From assembly GCA_030141605.1 (NCBI GenBank), contig JAQGDQ010000043.1, forward strand, positions 869,996 through 933,995: a DNA stretch of 64,000 nt, written 5' to 3'. The stretch comes from Tubiluchus corallicola. Taxonomy: Eukaryota; Priapulida; Priapulimorpha; Priapulimorphida; Tubiluchidae. The notes beneath the pieces were generated by a model, which was not told the DNA's origin, did not search any database, and was given only the letters and a program-made list of their open reading frames with translations. Below are positions 12,989-36,300 of this stretch, in pieces; positions within the stretch are counted from its first letter, which is position 1; each line of letters opens with the position of its first letter. Both the position numbers and the translations under genes were made by a program.

Positions 12989-15506
12989 ATGGCAAGTGCA
13001 GCAGAGCCAGGTGAGAAAAAAGACAAGGAAGAAGAAAAGACAAATGATGGAGCATTTGAATGCAACATTTGTTTAGATACTGCTAGAGATGCAGTCGTCA
13101 GCATGTGCGGTCATCTTTTCTGGTAAGTTTAGCACTATATTTCGTTCTGTTATTTGCATTACTATTACATCGCCCACTAACAACTGCATCTATTGGTTCT
13201 TCTGAGGCCTTAAGTGTTTGATTCAAACAGGCCTTGCCAGAGTTGGAAATCCTTCCTTTATTTAAAACCATAGGTGTTGATAGAGATAATCCTACTGCTC
13301 ATAATTTATTTGTGTGTGCAGTAGTACTTATTAATACTTATCTGTAGACAAAGGGTAAAAATAATTGAAAATACATAATGAAGTCAAACATACGATCGCA
13401 TTTGGACTATGAGATTGCAGTCAAATTGTGCTAAATATGTTAAATTACACATTACTAATAACACCCAGATATTTCATTTGTTTGCTTTATGATGTAAATG
13501 TATAATCAGTTATCATTAAGTGAGACAAGCATTTACACTTAGATAATTATTCTTTTGTATCAGTTTCATCAGAGCATAACTTTAAGTCATAGATTTTTGT
13601 TTATATTTTTTTTTATTTGAACATATTTATTCACATTTTCATTTCTTATATTTAGCTCCATGTTCTTTAGGATTTAATTCCATAAAATCTTAATTTAATC
13701 ATGGCTTCACTTTTGGTTTCATTGCTTTTTCTAATTAAAGTTTTTTTACTTCTTTCAAATGTTATTATCATTGTTTTTTCTTATCAATCCTTTGTACAGG
13801 CATCTTATTTGCAACACATTTCTTGCCATTTTGTTAATTGCCATCAGAATAATTGAGTATTAGTTTTTTGTTTTTAATTATTTTTGTTATTGGCTTCGTA
13901 CCAGCTTCTTTTAGCATACCTAATAAATTATTCAATTTCTTCTGCTACCAAATTTTCTTTTTTTCATAATATGTTGTTAAATGTTGTCTCTTATAAATAT
14001 TGTTATTGCATTTTTGCACACTAGCTTAGTACAACTTAAGCAATATATTTTTTTTGTATAATACAAAACAGAGTAGGATGGCACATTTATTAATGTTTCA
14101 GCTGGCCATGTTTGCATCAGTGGTTAGAGACTCGTCCCAACAGACAGATGTGTCCTGTTTGCAAAGCTGGTATAAGCAAAGAAAAGGTTGTACCTTTATA
14201 TGGCCGAGGGAATACAAAACAAGAAGATCCTCGTGAAAAAGTTCCTCCTCGACCACAAGGGCAACGACCCGAGCCAGAAAATACTGGGGTAAGTAGATAG
14301 TATTTTAACAAGTTCAATTCAGATTATTGGTCGAGGGACTTACTGTACTCATGAAGTCGAAAAACTTGGAAAAACTGGCAGAGCCTTCTAAAGGCTTATT
14401 TCCAAAATGAGATTATTGCTGCTGCCTTCCAGTTATGGGACAAACCTTTAATTTCTTCTAATTGAGCTGCTGCTGACCTATTAATAACAACACACTTTAA
14501 ATAACAAGATATTGTTGTTTCTGCCATGTGAAAGGTCGTGAAATCACAAACAGAAGCATAAGTTAGTAATTTTGTATAATTTGTTGTTCTGGTAATAGAG
14601 GTCAATACAAAATGTTTCTGTTTTTAGTCCTGACACTAAATGGACTTCAGTTATCCAACAATCAGTCATGGAAAAAGTAACTATTTGCCTTCATTTATGA
14701 TGTTGGGATCTTTTATAAAAGATTAGGATTTTTCTGTGTTTATTCTGCTTATGATTTTTGTTTAAATTTGCTCTGTATATTTTAATAGTTTTGTGCCGTC
14801 TCAATTAGTATGATTGTGAAATCACGTGTAGTTCCGTTTGACACTGTAAAATTTGGAGTTTTACTTTATTGTTTCATCGTCAATGAACTTTTCATAAGAT
14901 ATATTCACAAAATCCAAATGCAGTACTACCACTTCATCGTTACTGTAGGCAGAAATATGCTATGTCTGAGAACATTCATTAGTAATACCATTAGTAATAA
15001 AAAATTTTTAGGCAGTTTTACGTGTTTGTTTTTCCTCAGCCATTTCACGGTTTCAATTGGGGTGGAGATGGAGGATTTCAAATGTCTTTTGGGATTGGTG
15101 CATTCCCTTTTGGGCTTTTTGCTTCAACTTTCAACTTTGGTAATCCTCATCAGAGAGTACCTCCACGTAAGTGTAACACAACATAACATTGCAGATATGT
15201 TGTTTCTCTTATTGCTTAGGCTGTTGTAAGAAATTACATTTCGAACTCATAGTTATGAAAACTCTGTGCAGTTTAGCTCTCAGTCAGTTATCCAGTTTCT
15301 GAGGTCTCATTTAAGGCTATTTCTGTGTTAATAGTTTGTTTGATTGGTATACATTATTTAGCATCTTTTTGTCATTACTTTACAGATTATTTATTGATTT
15401 AATTTCAGCACAGCCAGGGACTCCCCAATATGAAGAGGAACATTTCCTTTCCAAATTATTCCTCTGGGTAGCAATATTGTTCATTTTTTGGTTATTGATA
15501 GCATGA
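12989..15506 (+). CDS. RNF185: E3 ubiquitin-protein ligase RNF185 (RNF5/RNF185 family)
   Basis: Four exons (12989-13122, 14102-14288, 15040-15166, 15409-15506) give a 181-residue protein, close to the usual 180-192 of the family. The C3HC4 RING is complete: C25, C28, C40, H42, C45, C48, C62, C65, including [21 protein letters not shown] Pro/Arg/Gln-rich linker follows, then a hydrophobic segment (about 122-136) and a C-terminal membrane helix (about 162-181, [16 protein letters not shown]). Family members sit in the ER membrane with the RING in the cytosol and act in ER-associated degradation; a mitophagy role is reported for mammalian RNF185. All introns are GT-AG and intron 1 splits the RING codon for C45. 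The first ATG follows an AT-rich leader and starts the conserved MASA N terminus. The paralogue RNF5 is the only real alternative. Confidence 0.95.
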
Positions 15507-18500
15507 TATATAATCTTTTCTGCATTGTACACTATATTTAAGCTCAAGAGAAGAGTCTAATACACAAAAATTTTTGTACTGACGGATTGGTGGAAATTGT
15601 GCACTACCTCTTACATATCATGGGATTACAATTTGCACGTTATATCAAGAGAAAAGCATGTTTATTGTGAAAAGCCTGCAATGCTGTTCTTTTTGTGCAC
15701 CAGAGATTAAGAATATGTTACCTAAAAGACAGCATAATTGATCATCTTCATAAGGCAGGCTTCACAGTGACACTAGCCATTTATGGACTAAAACCTTTCA
15801 TTTGAAATGCTTGCTCTGATAACTGGTAATGGCCGTACCTTACTAAATTCTGCTGTTGTTCTACTGAGTGAGCAAAATGTGTGTTGAAGAGTTGAGGAAT
15901 TTCTCGTAGTTGAATTAATGATCTTCTAGTTTTAAAAACTCATATCTCTTCATACATTAATCTGGTGAAACCTTACATGAGTACGGTAAACTATGTCTAA
16001 CTCAAATACCTCGGGACCGGAAAATTTGTTCGAGTTATGCAAAAGGACGAGTTAGATGATGTTCGTAACAAAACAAGAGTCACTCATCAATGCCGTACAG
16101 TATGCTAGTAACACCACAGCCAGTGAAAATGACAAACTGAGCATTAATCGAATATCAAACAACAGTTTTATGAATAATCAAAAATAAAATGACTGGTCCA
16201 CCTCTATTGTAGTCTGAGTAGCATGGTTAATAGAACTCGCCTGTAATAATATTGTGATCTACATTAAGTCACGTTCATAAAGCCTTGTGTGCAATGTTCT
16301 GCTAAGGTAATACAAGAAACCTTAGCATTTTTGCTAGGAGGCTGTTCGAGATAAGTCAGATTCTTAAGAATTATACTTGGAATTTTGGTTTGAGTTACGC
16401 GATAATTTGAGCTATGCAATGTTTGTTAAAGTGAAAGGGAAAATCTGTTCTGCGAGATCTGTTTGAGATATGCAAGATTTCGAGTTGTACGTAGTTTATT
16501 GGATAATATTTGCCATCATTTCTTATGCATAAATGCTACAATTTAGCTTACACATGATTGTATAGTTAACTAGCTACACTGTGTGCTTGGTGAAATTACT
16601 TAATTTAAAAATTTGTTAACCATTTCTTACTGAATCCTCTATAGAAATGGATCAGCGATTGAATTAACGATGAACCTATGTTGTCTGTAAAAAGTTTTGT
16701 AACATCGTATAACATGTGACTTGCTGTTTAACTCTCACAACATCAGTAAGTTCTGTGAAAAATTAGATTATAATATCCTTCCATTTTTACTTTGATAAAA
16801 TTGTATCTGAAACAAAGGAGGGAATTGTGCATCTGAGTGATCTGACGATTCAAATCCAAACTTTGAAGGTATCAATCTAAATGTTGTTTAATTTTTTGTT
16901 ATGTATATACTGAATACATTTTATTCTGATTTTATGTGTTTTAATGCTTTGTTTGTACATTGTTTGTTAAGAAAAGTAATTATTGAGTAAACATGCTCAT
17001 ATTGCATGACTTATTTAAAATTGCAAATACAGTACCTCAACTAATAACACCTATTTTGGTTTGTTGTAATCTTTCCTTTGTAACACGTATTTCTCAAGAT
17101 ATCGTAACAATGCAGGATATCAAATACATTTGTCTCAAAGCAGTAAAATTAAAATAGACACATTATAGCTAATTTATATTTTTAAAATTTTAATATGTTG
17201 CTATTGCAATTAATTTTTCTATAATACTATTTTTGGATAATATGAGTAACTGTAAAACCAGTCAATGTAGTACAGTTAGTTGGACGCTCTTTGAAATCAC
17301 ACTTTCAGATCTGTATAATTTATGTTAGACAATCGTCATCAAATTAATTGCTCATATTCCAATGAACATATTTTCATCGATTTTGTAATTATACTTATTA
17401 GTTGTAAACATTACTCGTTTATTAACATTTCAAAAGCAAAACATTTTGATTGCAGTTAAAGCTGAAGTTCAAGTTGCAGTGAAACAGTAAAAAATTTAAA
17501 TGAATATTTGTACTTTGGTTCTACAGCTTTGACAAAGAGACGTGACATCCCAAAACAGTGGATTCAAAGAAATGGTTTTCAAGTGAATTGCTGTGATGCG
17601 CTCATAACTTTATAACATAGCAAGCATAATATATAAAATGTCAGTGATGGTGCCAGCTGTGTGAATTGGTTCAATTTGGCTGGGTAATTTCAGAATTCAT
17701 GTGCAGTAGAACAAAATTATGTTACAAGACAAATGTTTGTAAACATGCATTTGAATCGATATAATGATTTTAAAGCATTTTTGATCCTACTCTGAGACAT
17801 GCCATCTCCAGATTATGTTTAATGTTGGTAGATGAGCATGTAATATACGCCAACTTGTCATTACATAATTTCATTGGGTGATGGTGAGTAATGTACCTGC
17901 TCTACGTGAGTGGTGTGTGGCTGCCGTGGGTTTGGTATTTGCTCTAGAAAGTATCATTCATACACCTTGGTTGGTTATCTCATAGAGGGAGGGTTTATAC
18001 ACATCTGGACATGTCTGAGATGCTCCTGCTAGTGATAATAAGCCAATCTCCCATTCTGGCTACAAACACCTCATTGAGTAGAGCCTGCCAATCAGTCCCG
18101 GTTACCACTGATTTCTGTTTGCTGGCTTTGAGGACTGATGACATTTTGCTCTATGTTCAAATGGGTTAAAATGTTATGAGTATGTGCAGTTGCCACTCAG
18201 TTCATTACTAATCAGGCACATGTAGTTGTTGATTACCTGCACCGCTAATTACAGCGCATTAAAATGTGTTTGCACTGTATGCATATCTGTTTACCATTAA
18301 CAACTTACCTCATCAAATATTGTGTTATAAAAATCAAAACTTCTGAAATATTTTAGATTTTTCTCTCTCTTATGTGCACTTAACACTTTAAATGCTATAC
18401 ACAGCCATACCAGGAAGGTACATAAAACAATACAACACTAACTACATCGGCATACAAAAATATCTTGATTTATTTATGTTTAAATCATAATCTTATACCA

Positions 18501-18862
18501 TTGTGCATTTTATATACATTTTCATTAAATCATTTTAAGTGAAACAATCATTAATGTGTGACAAAAATATAAAATGAGAGAAAATGTGTTGGAGTCTGCA
18601 TTGCAAAAAAAACTACACAATATGTGAACACATAATTAGTTATTTTCGTGTACTGTAGACTCACTATAAAACTGGTTGCTGTTTGTATACTCTGTCACTC
18701 TGAAGAATGAAGACACAGTTAGTCTTTGCAGTTGAAACATTTGATTTGTTTTTAGTATTTTATATTTTAAAGTTTTTAACAAAAATTGTTTCTTTTAATA
18801 ATTACACTGGTTTGCTATTTTTAACATCAACATTGTAAAACATTTAAAACTGCAAGCTTAAC
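15507..18862. other. Convergent 3' flanks of RNF185 and ERCC3
   Basis: No coding exon was found. The left part should hold the 3' UTR of RNF185; the right end lies just past the ERCC3 polyadenylation signal. A Tigger-like element (15984-16503) interrupts it. A block at about 17880-18160 is more GC-rich than its surroundings and may be another repeat, though I see no terminal repeats. Confidence 0.5.
15984..16503. mobile_element. Tigger/pogo-like non-autonomous DNA element
   Basis: The two ends form an imperfect terminal inverted repeat: the left end reads CGGTAAACTATGTCTAACTC and the reverse complement of the right end starts CCAATAAACTACGTACAACT. TA dinucleotides flank both ends (15982-15983 and 16504-16505), as expected for a Tc1/mariner-superfamily target site. 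The interior repeats phrases such as 'gagttatgcaa', 'gagctatgcaa' and 'gagatatgcaa'. There is no transposase ORF, so this would be a dead or MITE-type copy. Confidence 0.45.
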
Positions 18863-18868
18863 TTTATT
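18863..18868 (-). terminator. Probable polyadenylation signal of ERCC3
   Basis: AATAAA on the minus strand, 52 bases beyond the ERCC3 stop codon at 18921. It is the nearest canonical hexamer. A longer 3' UTR using signals further left cannot be excluded. Confidence 0.5.
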
Positions 18869-18920
18869 TGCAGATTACTATCATACGTCCACTAGATTCT
18901 GTATAAGTTATTTAATTTTG

Positions 18921-30432
<11,512 letters not shown>

Positions 30433-30974
30433 TAGACTAGAAACTGCATAAATAACGAGAATTCATTCAAATTTTATTTAACCACTCTAAAACAGTACGA
30501 CATCACGGTTATTACTGATGATATGTAATAATATAAATATCTATTGAGTCTACTGACACAACTGCAATAGTTTGCCTGCAACTGCGCTTGCGACATCTAC
30601 CGTAGCAAACTGCTAAAGTCACTACTAATTGAGCCTTTTGTCACGCCGGCTTCATTGCTCTGAGTCTGTATTACATCACCAGCGCTTTCAACAACGTGCA
30701 GTACTAAAGCAATGTGTCAGTTCATTGGCTATCCCAAATTCACAATGCTAACATGATACAATATTCTTTGAATTATTTTTTATCATAATTCAGTTTAGAT
30801 AATGGCAAAACATAATTCAAAGAAGAATTTTTGAATAAGTATGGTATTTTCAGTTAACTTTACAGTCCTTTGAACATGCGAGGAATCCAGAGGTCCAGAC
30901 TAGTGCAGCATAGTAAAAACTATTAATGAAATTCGGCCTTTCAAAGATTTGGTGGAACCTTTGGTCATTTAGAC

Positions 30975-31033
30975 ACATTCATGCACGCACATACACACCC
31001 TCACACACACACAAAACAAAACAACACACAATT
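30975..31033. repeat. CA-rich simple sequence
   Basis: Interrupted CA and AAAAC runs, a degraded microsatellite. Confidence 0.6.
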
Positions 31034-31136
31034 GCTAATCACTGCTGCTTGTTAACAATGCTGGCATAGAAATGTGGCAAACTGATTTCACTTGTATTCC
31101 ACTTACTAGACAACAAAAATATTGTACTGGCAGTAA

Positions 31137-31255
31137 CATTGTGTTGCGTTGTATTGTATTATACTGCATTGGATTGCACTGCACTGTAGATTACATTACA
31201 TTATACTATGTTGTATTGTGTTGCATGTAATGTATTGTATTGTTTTTTTATTGTA
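31137..31255. repeat. Degenerate TATTG/TGTAT pentanucleotide repeat
   Basis: Many copies of TATTG, TGTTG and GCACT-like variants arranged in tandem, with drift between copies. A further short TATTG run occurs near 31619. Confidence 0.55.
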
Positions 31256-31971
31256 AACGACTGTTATACTAGCTGCTAAATTATCATGATTAAGGTTAAG
31301 CGAGTACACCCATAGAAACTCCATATTTTCCACAAAGTAGTTGTTAATTAAATATTTAAACTTTATTAGGGTTGGTGCAGCAATCACCATGACAGGCAAA
31401 TTATTCCATTCGTTGGATCACCATTCTCACAGTAAATGCTTATTTATGAATGTCAAGACGTAACTGTAAAAAGTTTTAAACATTATTCTTAGTTTCATAA
31501 TCAACAATTAAATGTAGAGCGTGTGTAAGAACAACAGCGTGACAGGATATAGTTTTCTTTTTAGCTTACTTCGTTATGATGTTACGATTCCATTAAATGT
31601 AATGTGGATATGCAGGATTGTATTGTATTGTATGCACAGTCGATGCAAGATATGAGCTCGAGACCTGCGCAAGTGGACTACAGTGGAAAAAACTGTTTAT
31701 AATCATTGTGGTATCCGTGGTATCACAAGTGTACAGTGTTACACACAGGTGTTGTTATTGACGTAATTATTAATTACTCAGCAATTAGATTAGTTTTATA
31801 ATAATGGCACAGTATAATTATGGCATAAGCTTTCAAACTTAATAAGTAGCACAATCGTAAGTCATTAATTTCACGTAACACATTTCACAACAAAGATTGT
31901 TTGCTTGCACGTATACATCTCTAACCCACAGATGCAAAGCGTTTTTGCTATTTTGTTTCAGAGAGGGGGCA

Positions 31972-32029
31972 GCAGTACCGCACATCTACAGATTCAAGAA
32001 GCTCGTTATTTCCCAGCTTCCTGACTTTG
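31972..32029 (+). other. Exon-like segment of unknown gene
   Basis: Preceded by a TTTTGTTTCAG acceptor and followed by a GTAAGT donor. One frame is open throughout and reads AVPHIYRFKKLVISQLPDF, which looks protein-like. It could be an upstream exon of an HPS5 transcript (coding or 5' UTR), an exon of a separate small gene, or a fossil exon. I do not recognise the peptide. Confidence 0.3.
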
Positions 32030-33382
32030 TAAGTGTTCTCTGATTAAGTCTTTAAGAGTTTTTTTTAGTTTGCGCACCACCAGATAATGGTCATTTTTCA
32101 CCCGTCTCAGGTTGGTTTGATATTCGACGTTCGATATTCAATATTGAAAGTAAAAGCAGTTTAATGTGGTTTGATATTCGAGATGCGACATGGCCTCAAA
32201 TATTCCCCTTAGGCCTTACTAAAGCAAAGGAAATGTTGCAACACCTCAATTCAGGTTCATTTGCGCTATACAATTCAAACACAGGGATTTAATAATAAAT
32301 AGAAACTAAGATCAAAATTACAGAGGGCAATTAAAATGATTAGTTTAGAAGAATGCAGTTGCAGTATACAGCCAATAAAATTGCTTAATACTAATACTAG
32401 CCTCAGTAAAGATTCATGTTGTTTTCAGTTGTCTGCCTGCATATTTACAATTTCACGTACCACCTGTACAAGTGCTAACCAAAGAAAAGTTTGTAGCACC
32501 ATAACAATGATACATATTGTTTACTAACTCAATAGTTATCTAATCTTATGGGTGCCTGCCCATTACAAACTTTCTCTTTCCCGTTTGCTTGCACTTTCCC
32601 CTAGTTTTACATATCAACTGCAAGTGCAATTTGTGCTAACTCTATACTTGTTTATGAACTTATTTACTTATTTTAAACTACTTTTTCAATGTAGCAGCAT
32701 ACCCAACAGGTAACAGAACACTCATGAATGTATATGAAAATCCATACGGTTATACTGCCTGCCACATTGTCTAGAGAAGTTAAACACAAAACCATCTTTT
32801 CTTATGGCCATGCATGCATAATGAGCAGAGTTGCCAATAACTGCACTTTTGCTTCAGTTTCGTTTTCGTCGAAATTTATTGAAATTTCACACACGAAACT
32901 TAAGATAATTTTCGGTAGATTTTCCAAGATTTTAGCAGTATTTACCGAGTTTACTTAAATTTGAAGCAATAAATTCCTATATTTTAGTTCTAATTGCTGT
33001 TCTAGAATAGAGCCATAAATTGAATTCCAGGGTTCTAGTTCTAATTAGTTGTTATGTAATACAAATTTTTGTTGGCTAGCTAAATAAATAAAAGCAAATG
33101 ACCAAATAATGGATATGCCAGATTTTTTCAGTTTTAATAGTAGTTAGTTTTGCAAAAATGGTTTCGGTTCTGTGCTGGTTTCCTATGTTTCATAAATTTT
33201 TGGTTGGGTTTCAGTTTGTAATTTCAGTTTAAGTAACATAACATCCCTGACAATAAGTCCTTTAGATTCATTCTCATAGTACTTTGCTTTCATGAATGAA
33301 TGGAATTATTGTACAGCACCTCTCATGTGCATCTCAGTACATCTTACTTGAAGTCAACTGTTTATTTTTGGACAGGGAAAAT

Positions 33383-36300
33383 ATGGATGATGCAACAACA
33401 GGAAATTCTTTACCTGTTGTAGTGGCTGAATTTCAGTCACTTGAGTTACTGCAGGAACCTATAAAAACTACATCAAGAATCAAGGTAAAACTAGACTAGC
33501 ATTAAAGTTAACCATTTACATGTGGCATTCTGGTAGTGGTGGTGGTGGCAAAAGCGGCAGCATTGGTTATTGCTGTTGTTGTCGTCGTCGTTTTTCATCC
33601 CATTTTTTTGCATATAAGTCATGTAGATCAACCAAAATTTTTAGGTTAAAATTTTACTTTGACATTTTTGTTCTTATGTCAGTTTTGAATAAATTTTGTA
33701 TCTAGCTAGAGTTTAGCTCTTGTCTTAGGTAGTAAGTTTAAAAAAGAATTGATGGCTCACTTGGATAATGCCATTTTTGACAATGGTTATGTGGATGTGT
33801 AGTTACTTGTAAGTAAGCCTTGCTGATTCATATGTTATGGTAAATCATTCGCATTCATACCTTTTGCTGCCAGCTGCTGAAATGTTTTCATTATTTTAGT
33901 AGTAGAAGCACTAATTTCATGAATTCGTGTGCTATTATTCATGGTTTGAGTCATTCAGTTTAAAATATAGGAAATATTCCTTTCCATGTAATGTATATAT
34001 TTGTAATGTACCCCAATTAGGTGAATATAGAATAGCTCAAAGGCTATAAAGCACCATGCAAAATATACAAGACATCCTGTAGTGTAGCAATGAATCAGTG
34101 CATCTTTTTTATTGATTAATTGACATAGTTAGGAAGAAATTTGCTGGAGAGTATCTCAAATGATTGCTGTATTGTAAAGTTCTCATTGCTGTTTGTGTTT
34201 TTTTTTACAGTATACCTGTTTATCAGTTTCTGGTACTTATTTAGCTGTTGGTTCCACCAGTGGCGGCATCTATATTTTCCACCGAGAATCAACAAAATAT
34301 CTTACTCTTATCCCAAGTCAGGTAACTAGTTACTGTATTTGTCAGTTAATCTGGTCGGTATTTTTTGTAACACTAGTTTGTAAGAGCTGCAGTGAAGCAC
34401 TTGTGGAAGAAGCCATTTCCATAAAGCAGGAAAGGAAAATCTGAATAGGATATATGCTTATAATCAGGTTATAATGCAGCATTTTTCTAATCACCCCATT
34501 ACTACGTTGAATCAAATGTAAAATTGTTTGCATGGTGTTGCTTAAATAGCTATTTATACAGCATTTGAATAAAGAAATCTTGTAAAAACTGTGTTTGTTA
34601 CATAACACACTGAGGTAACAATTGTAATTTATTTTTAACCATTTTTATTCACGTGAACATTTTTGTTCGGTGAATGCACTTTACTGTAAATGTCAACTTT
34701 TCTGGGAAGCTTATGTAGTTATGTGCTTCATTAAGAACTCACTAAAATTTAAATTGTTTTAAAATTTCTTTTCATTACTTATATGTCTGTTGTTACGTAT
34801 TTTCAGGATATTAATCATATTTTAGGTTTTATAGTGATAATAATAAGCTGATAAGAGAATCTTGTTTTGTGTTTTTTGGCAGGTGGCCAAAATATAACTT
34901 TGCATAAAAAGTTTTTAGCATTTCTTCATCAGTTTGAGAGCCGAATCATTTACGGCTGCTTCACATTTATAGCCTTGGGCATTTGAAACTCTCGACATTA
35001 ATTGTTTGTGCATGACATTATGATTAAGAAGTATGCCTTGAATTATTTTAACATTAATTTTTAGGAAGGACCCATCGTGTTTGTGAAATTTTCTCCTCAG
35101 GAGCGTTACATTGCATTTGCTTCAAGGTGGGTGATGTTACACACATTTTACGTTGCTATTGTATGTTACATTCTATATTAAGCGGAAATTAAAAGCTTTT
35201 ACTATAGCTAAATAACTAAATAAGAATTTTGTATAAATTCGTCCAGTGGTGAGAAAAATTTTATTTAGCATTTTGGTTCTCTAATTGAAAGAAAGCACAA
35301 CACAAAAAGATTTGGACGACAGGTGTTGCAGTGATTTTTTTAGTAGGAAATTGCAGTCTCAGAATGAAAATGAGCAAAGCTTTTTTTCATATTAGTACCA
35401 AGAATCTGTTATAATAAAAATTTTGTTTTCGGGTTGCATGCCATTTACATTAGCTAAACTTTTCACTGTTCAAGTAATTAAATGTCTAATATGTGGAACA
35501 TTTTAATCTTTGCATTATGTGGCTTATTCTAGTGCACCAAATACTGAAATATTGGCATATTTCAATGCACATTGCATATCAAATTATACTCTGCAGATGT
35601 TTTATAGCTGCGTGAACTCATTTCCAATGGTTTGTTGCAGTCGTGGTATAGTAGGCATACACGAATTTACTGCAGAGAAGCGTAGTGCTTCTCATCGGCT
35701 TATTTCTTCCACATCTGATCTTCTTGATGTGACGATTACTGCCATTTCCTGGGATTCTGAAGAAAATTGTGTTTTTATCGGAACTGATCTAGGCAGAGTG
35801 AGCTTGCTTAATGTACCTACATCTTTGGTATGTTTATTCAGTTTCGTGTTTGTGTAATTTATTACGAAACTTTGTTCAAGTGGTGTCTTTTTCAGAATTA
35901 GCTTTTTAGAATGACTAATAACTTATAATTTCTTATAATTTAATTAGCCTTGTCTTATTATTAATATTATTATTAAGTATATTATTTAAATTAAAACCAG
36001 CTTTCGGGTCACGTGTGACTTAAAATTAGTAGTACCTGTAGCAATGCGACACACTGTAACTGGACATTACACTACAGGCAGTAAGGCATAACTTGTCTTC
36101 TTCAGTACAGAATAAAAATATCTTTTTCGAATGTAGAGCATATTATTGCATTGCATTTAATTTGTCACTGAACAAATACCTGTCACATTAGCATTAAAAT
36201 ATGTTTTAATTTTTTAAATATGTTTTAAATTTAAAACTGTTTATAATTATAGACACGAGATTTGCTGACTGCCTCACATGAAACTGTTTTGAAGTTAGAT

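Larger units (their letters stand above)
30433..33375. other. Divergent intergenic region between ERCC3 and HPS5
   Basis: Both promoters and the non-coding first exon of HPS5 should be here. The HPS5 leader exon must lie upstream, because the start codon sits 8 bases after an acceptor (CAG at 33373-33375). I could not place either transcription start. The stretch contains CA-rich (30975-31033) and TATTG-rich (31137-31255) simple sequence and an exon-like piece at 31972-32029. Confidence 0.55.

Noticed and set aside
14117-14317. Minus-strand ORF opposite RNF185 exon 2
   Set aside because: Shadow of the conserved plus-strand RING exon.
14810-15229. 139-codon open frame across RNF185 intron 2 and exon 3
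   Set aside because: It overlaps the real exon 15040-15166 in another frame and its peptide has no family features.
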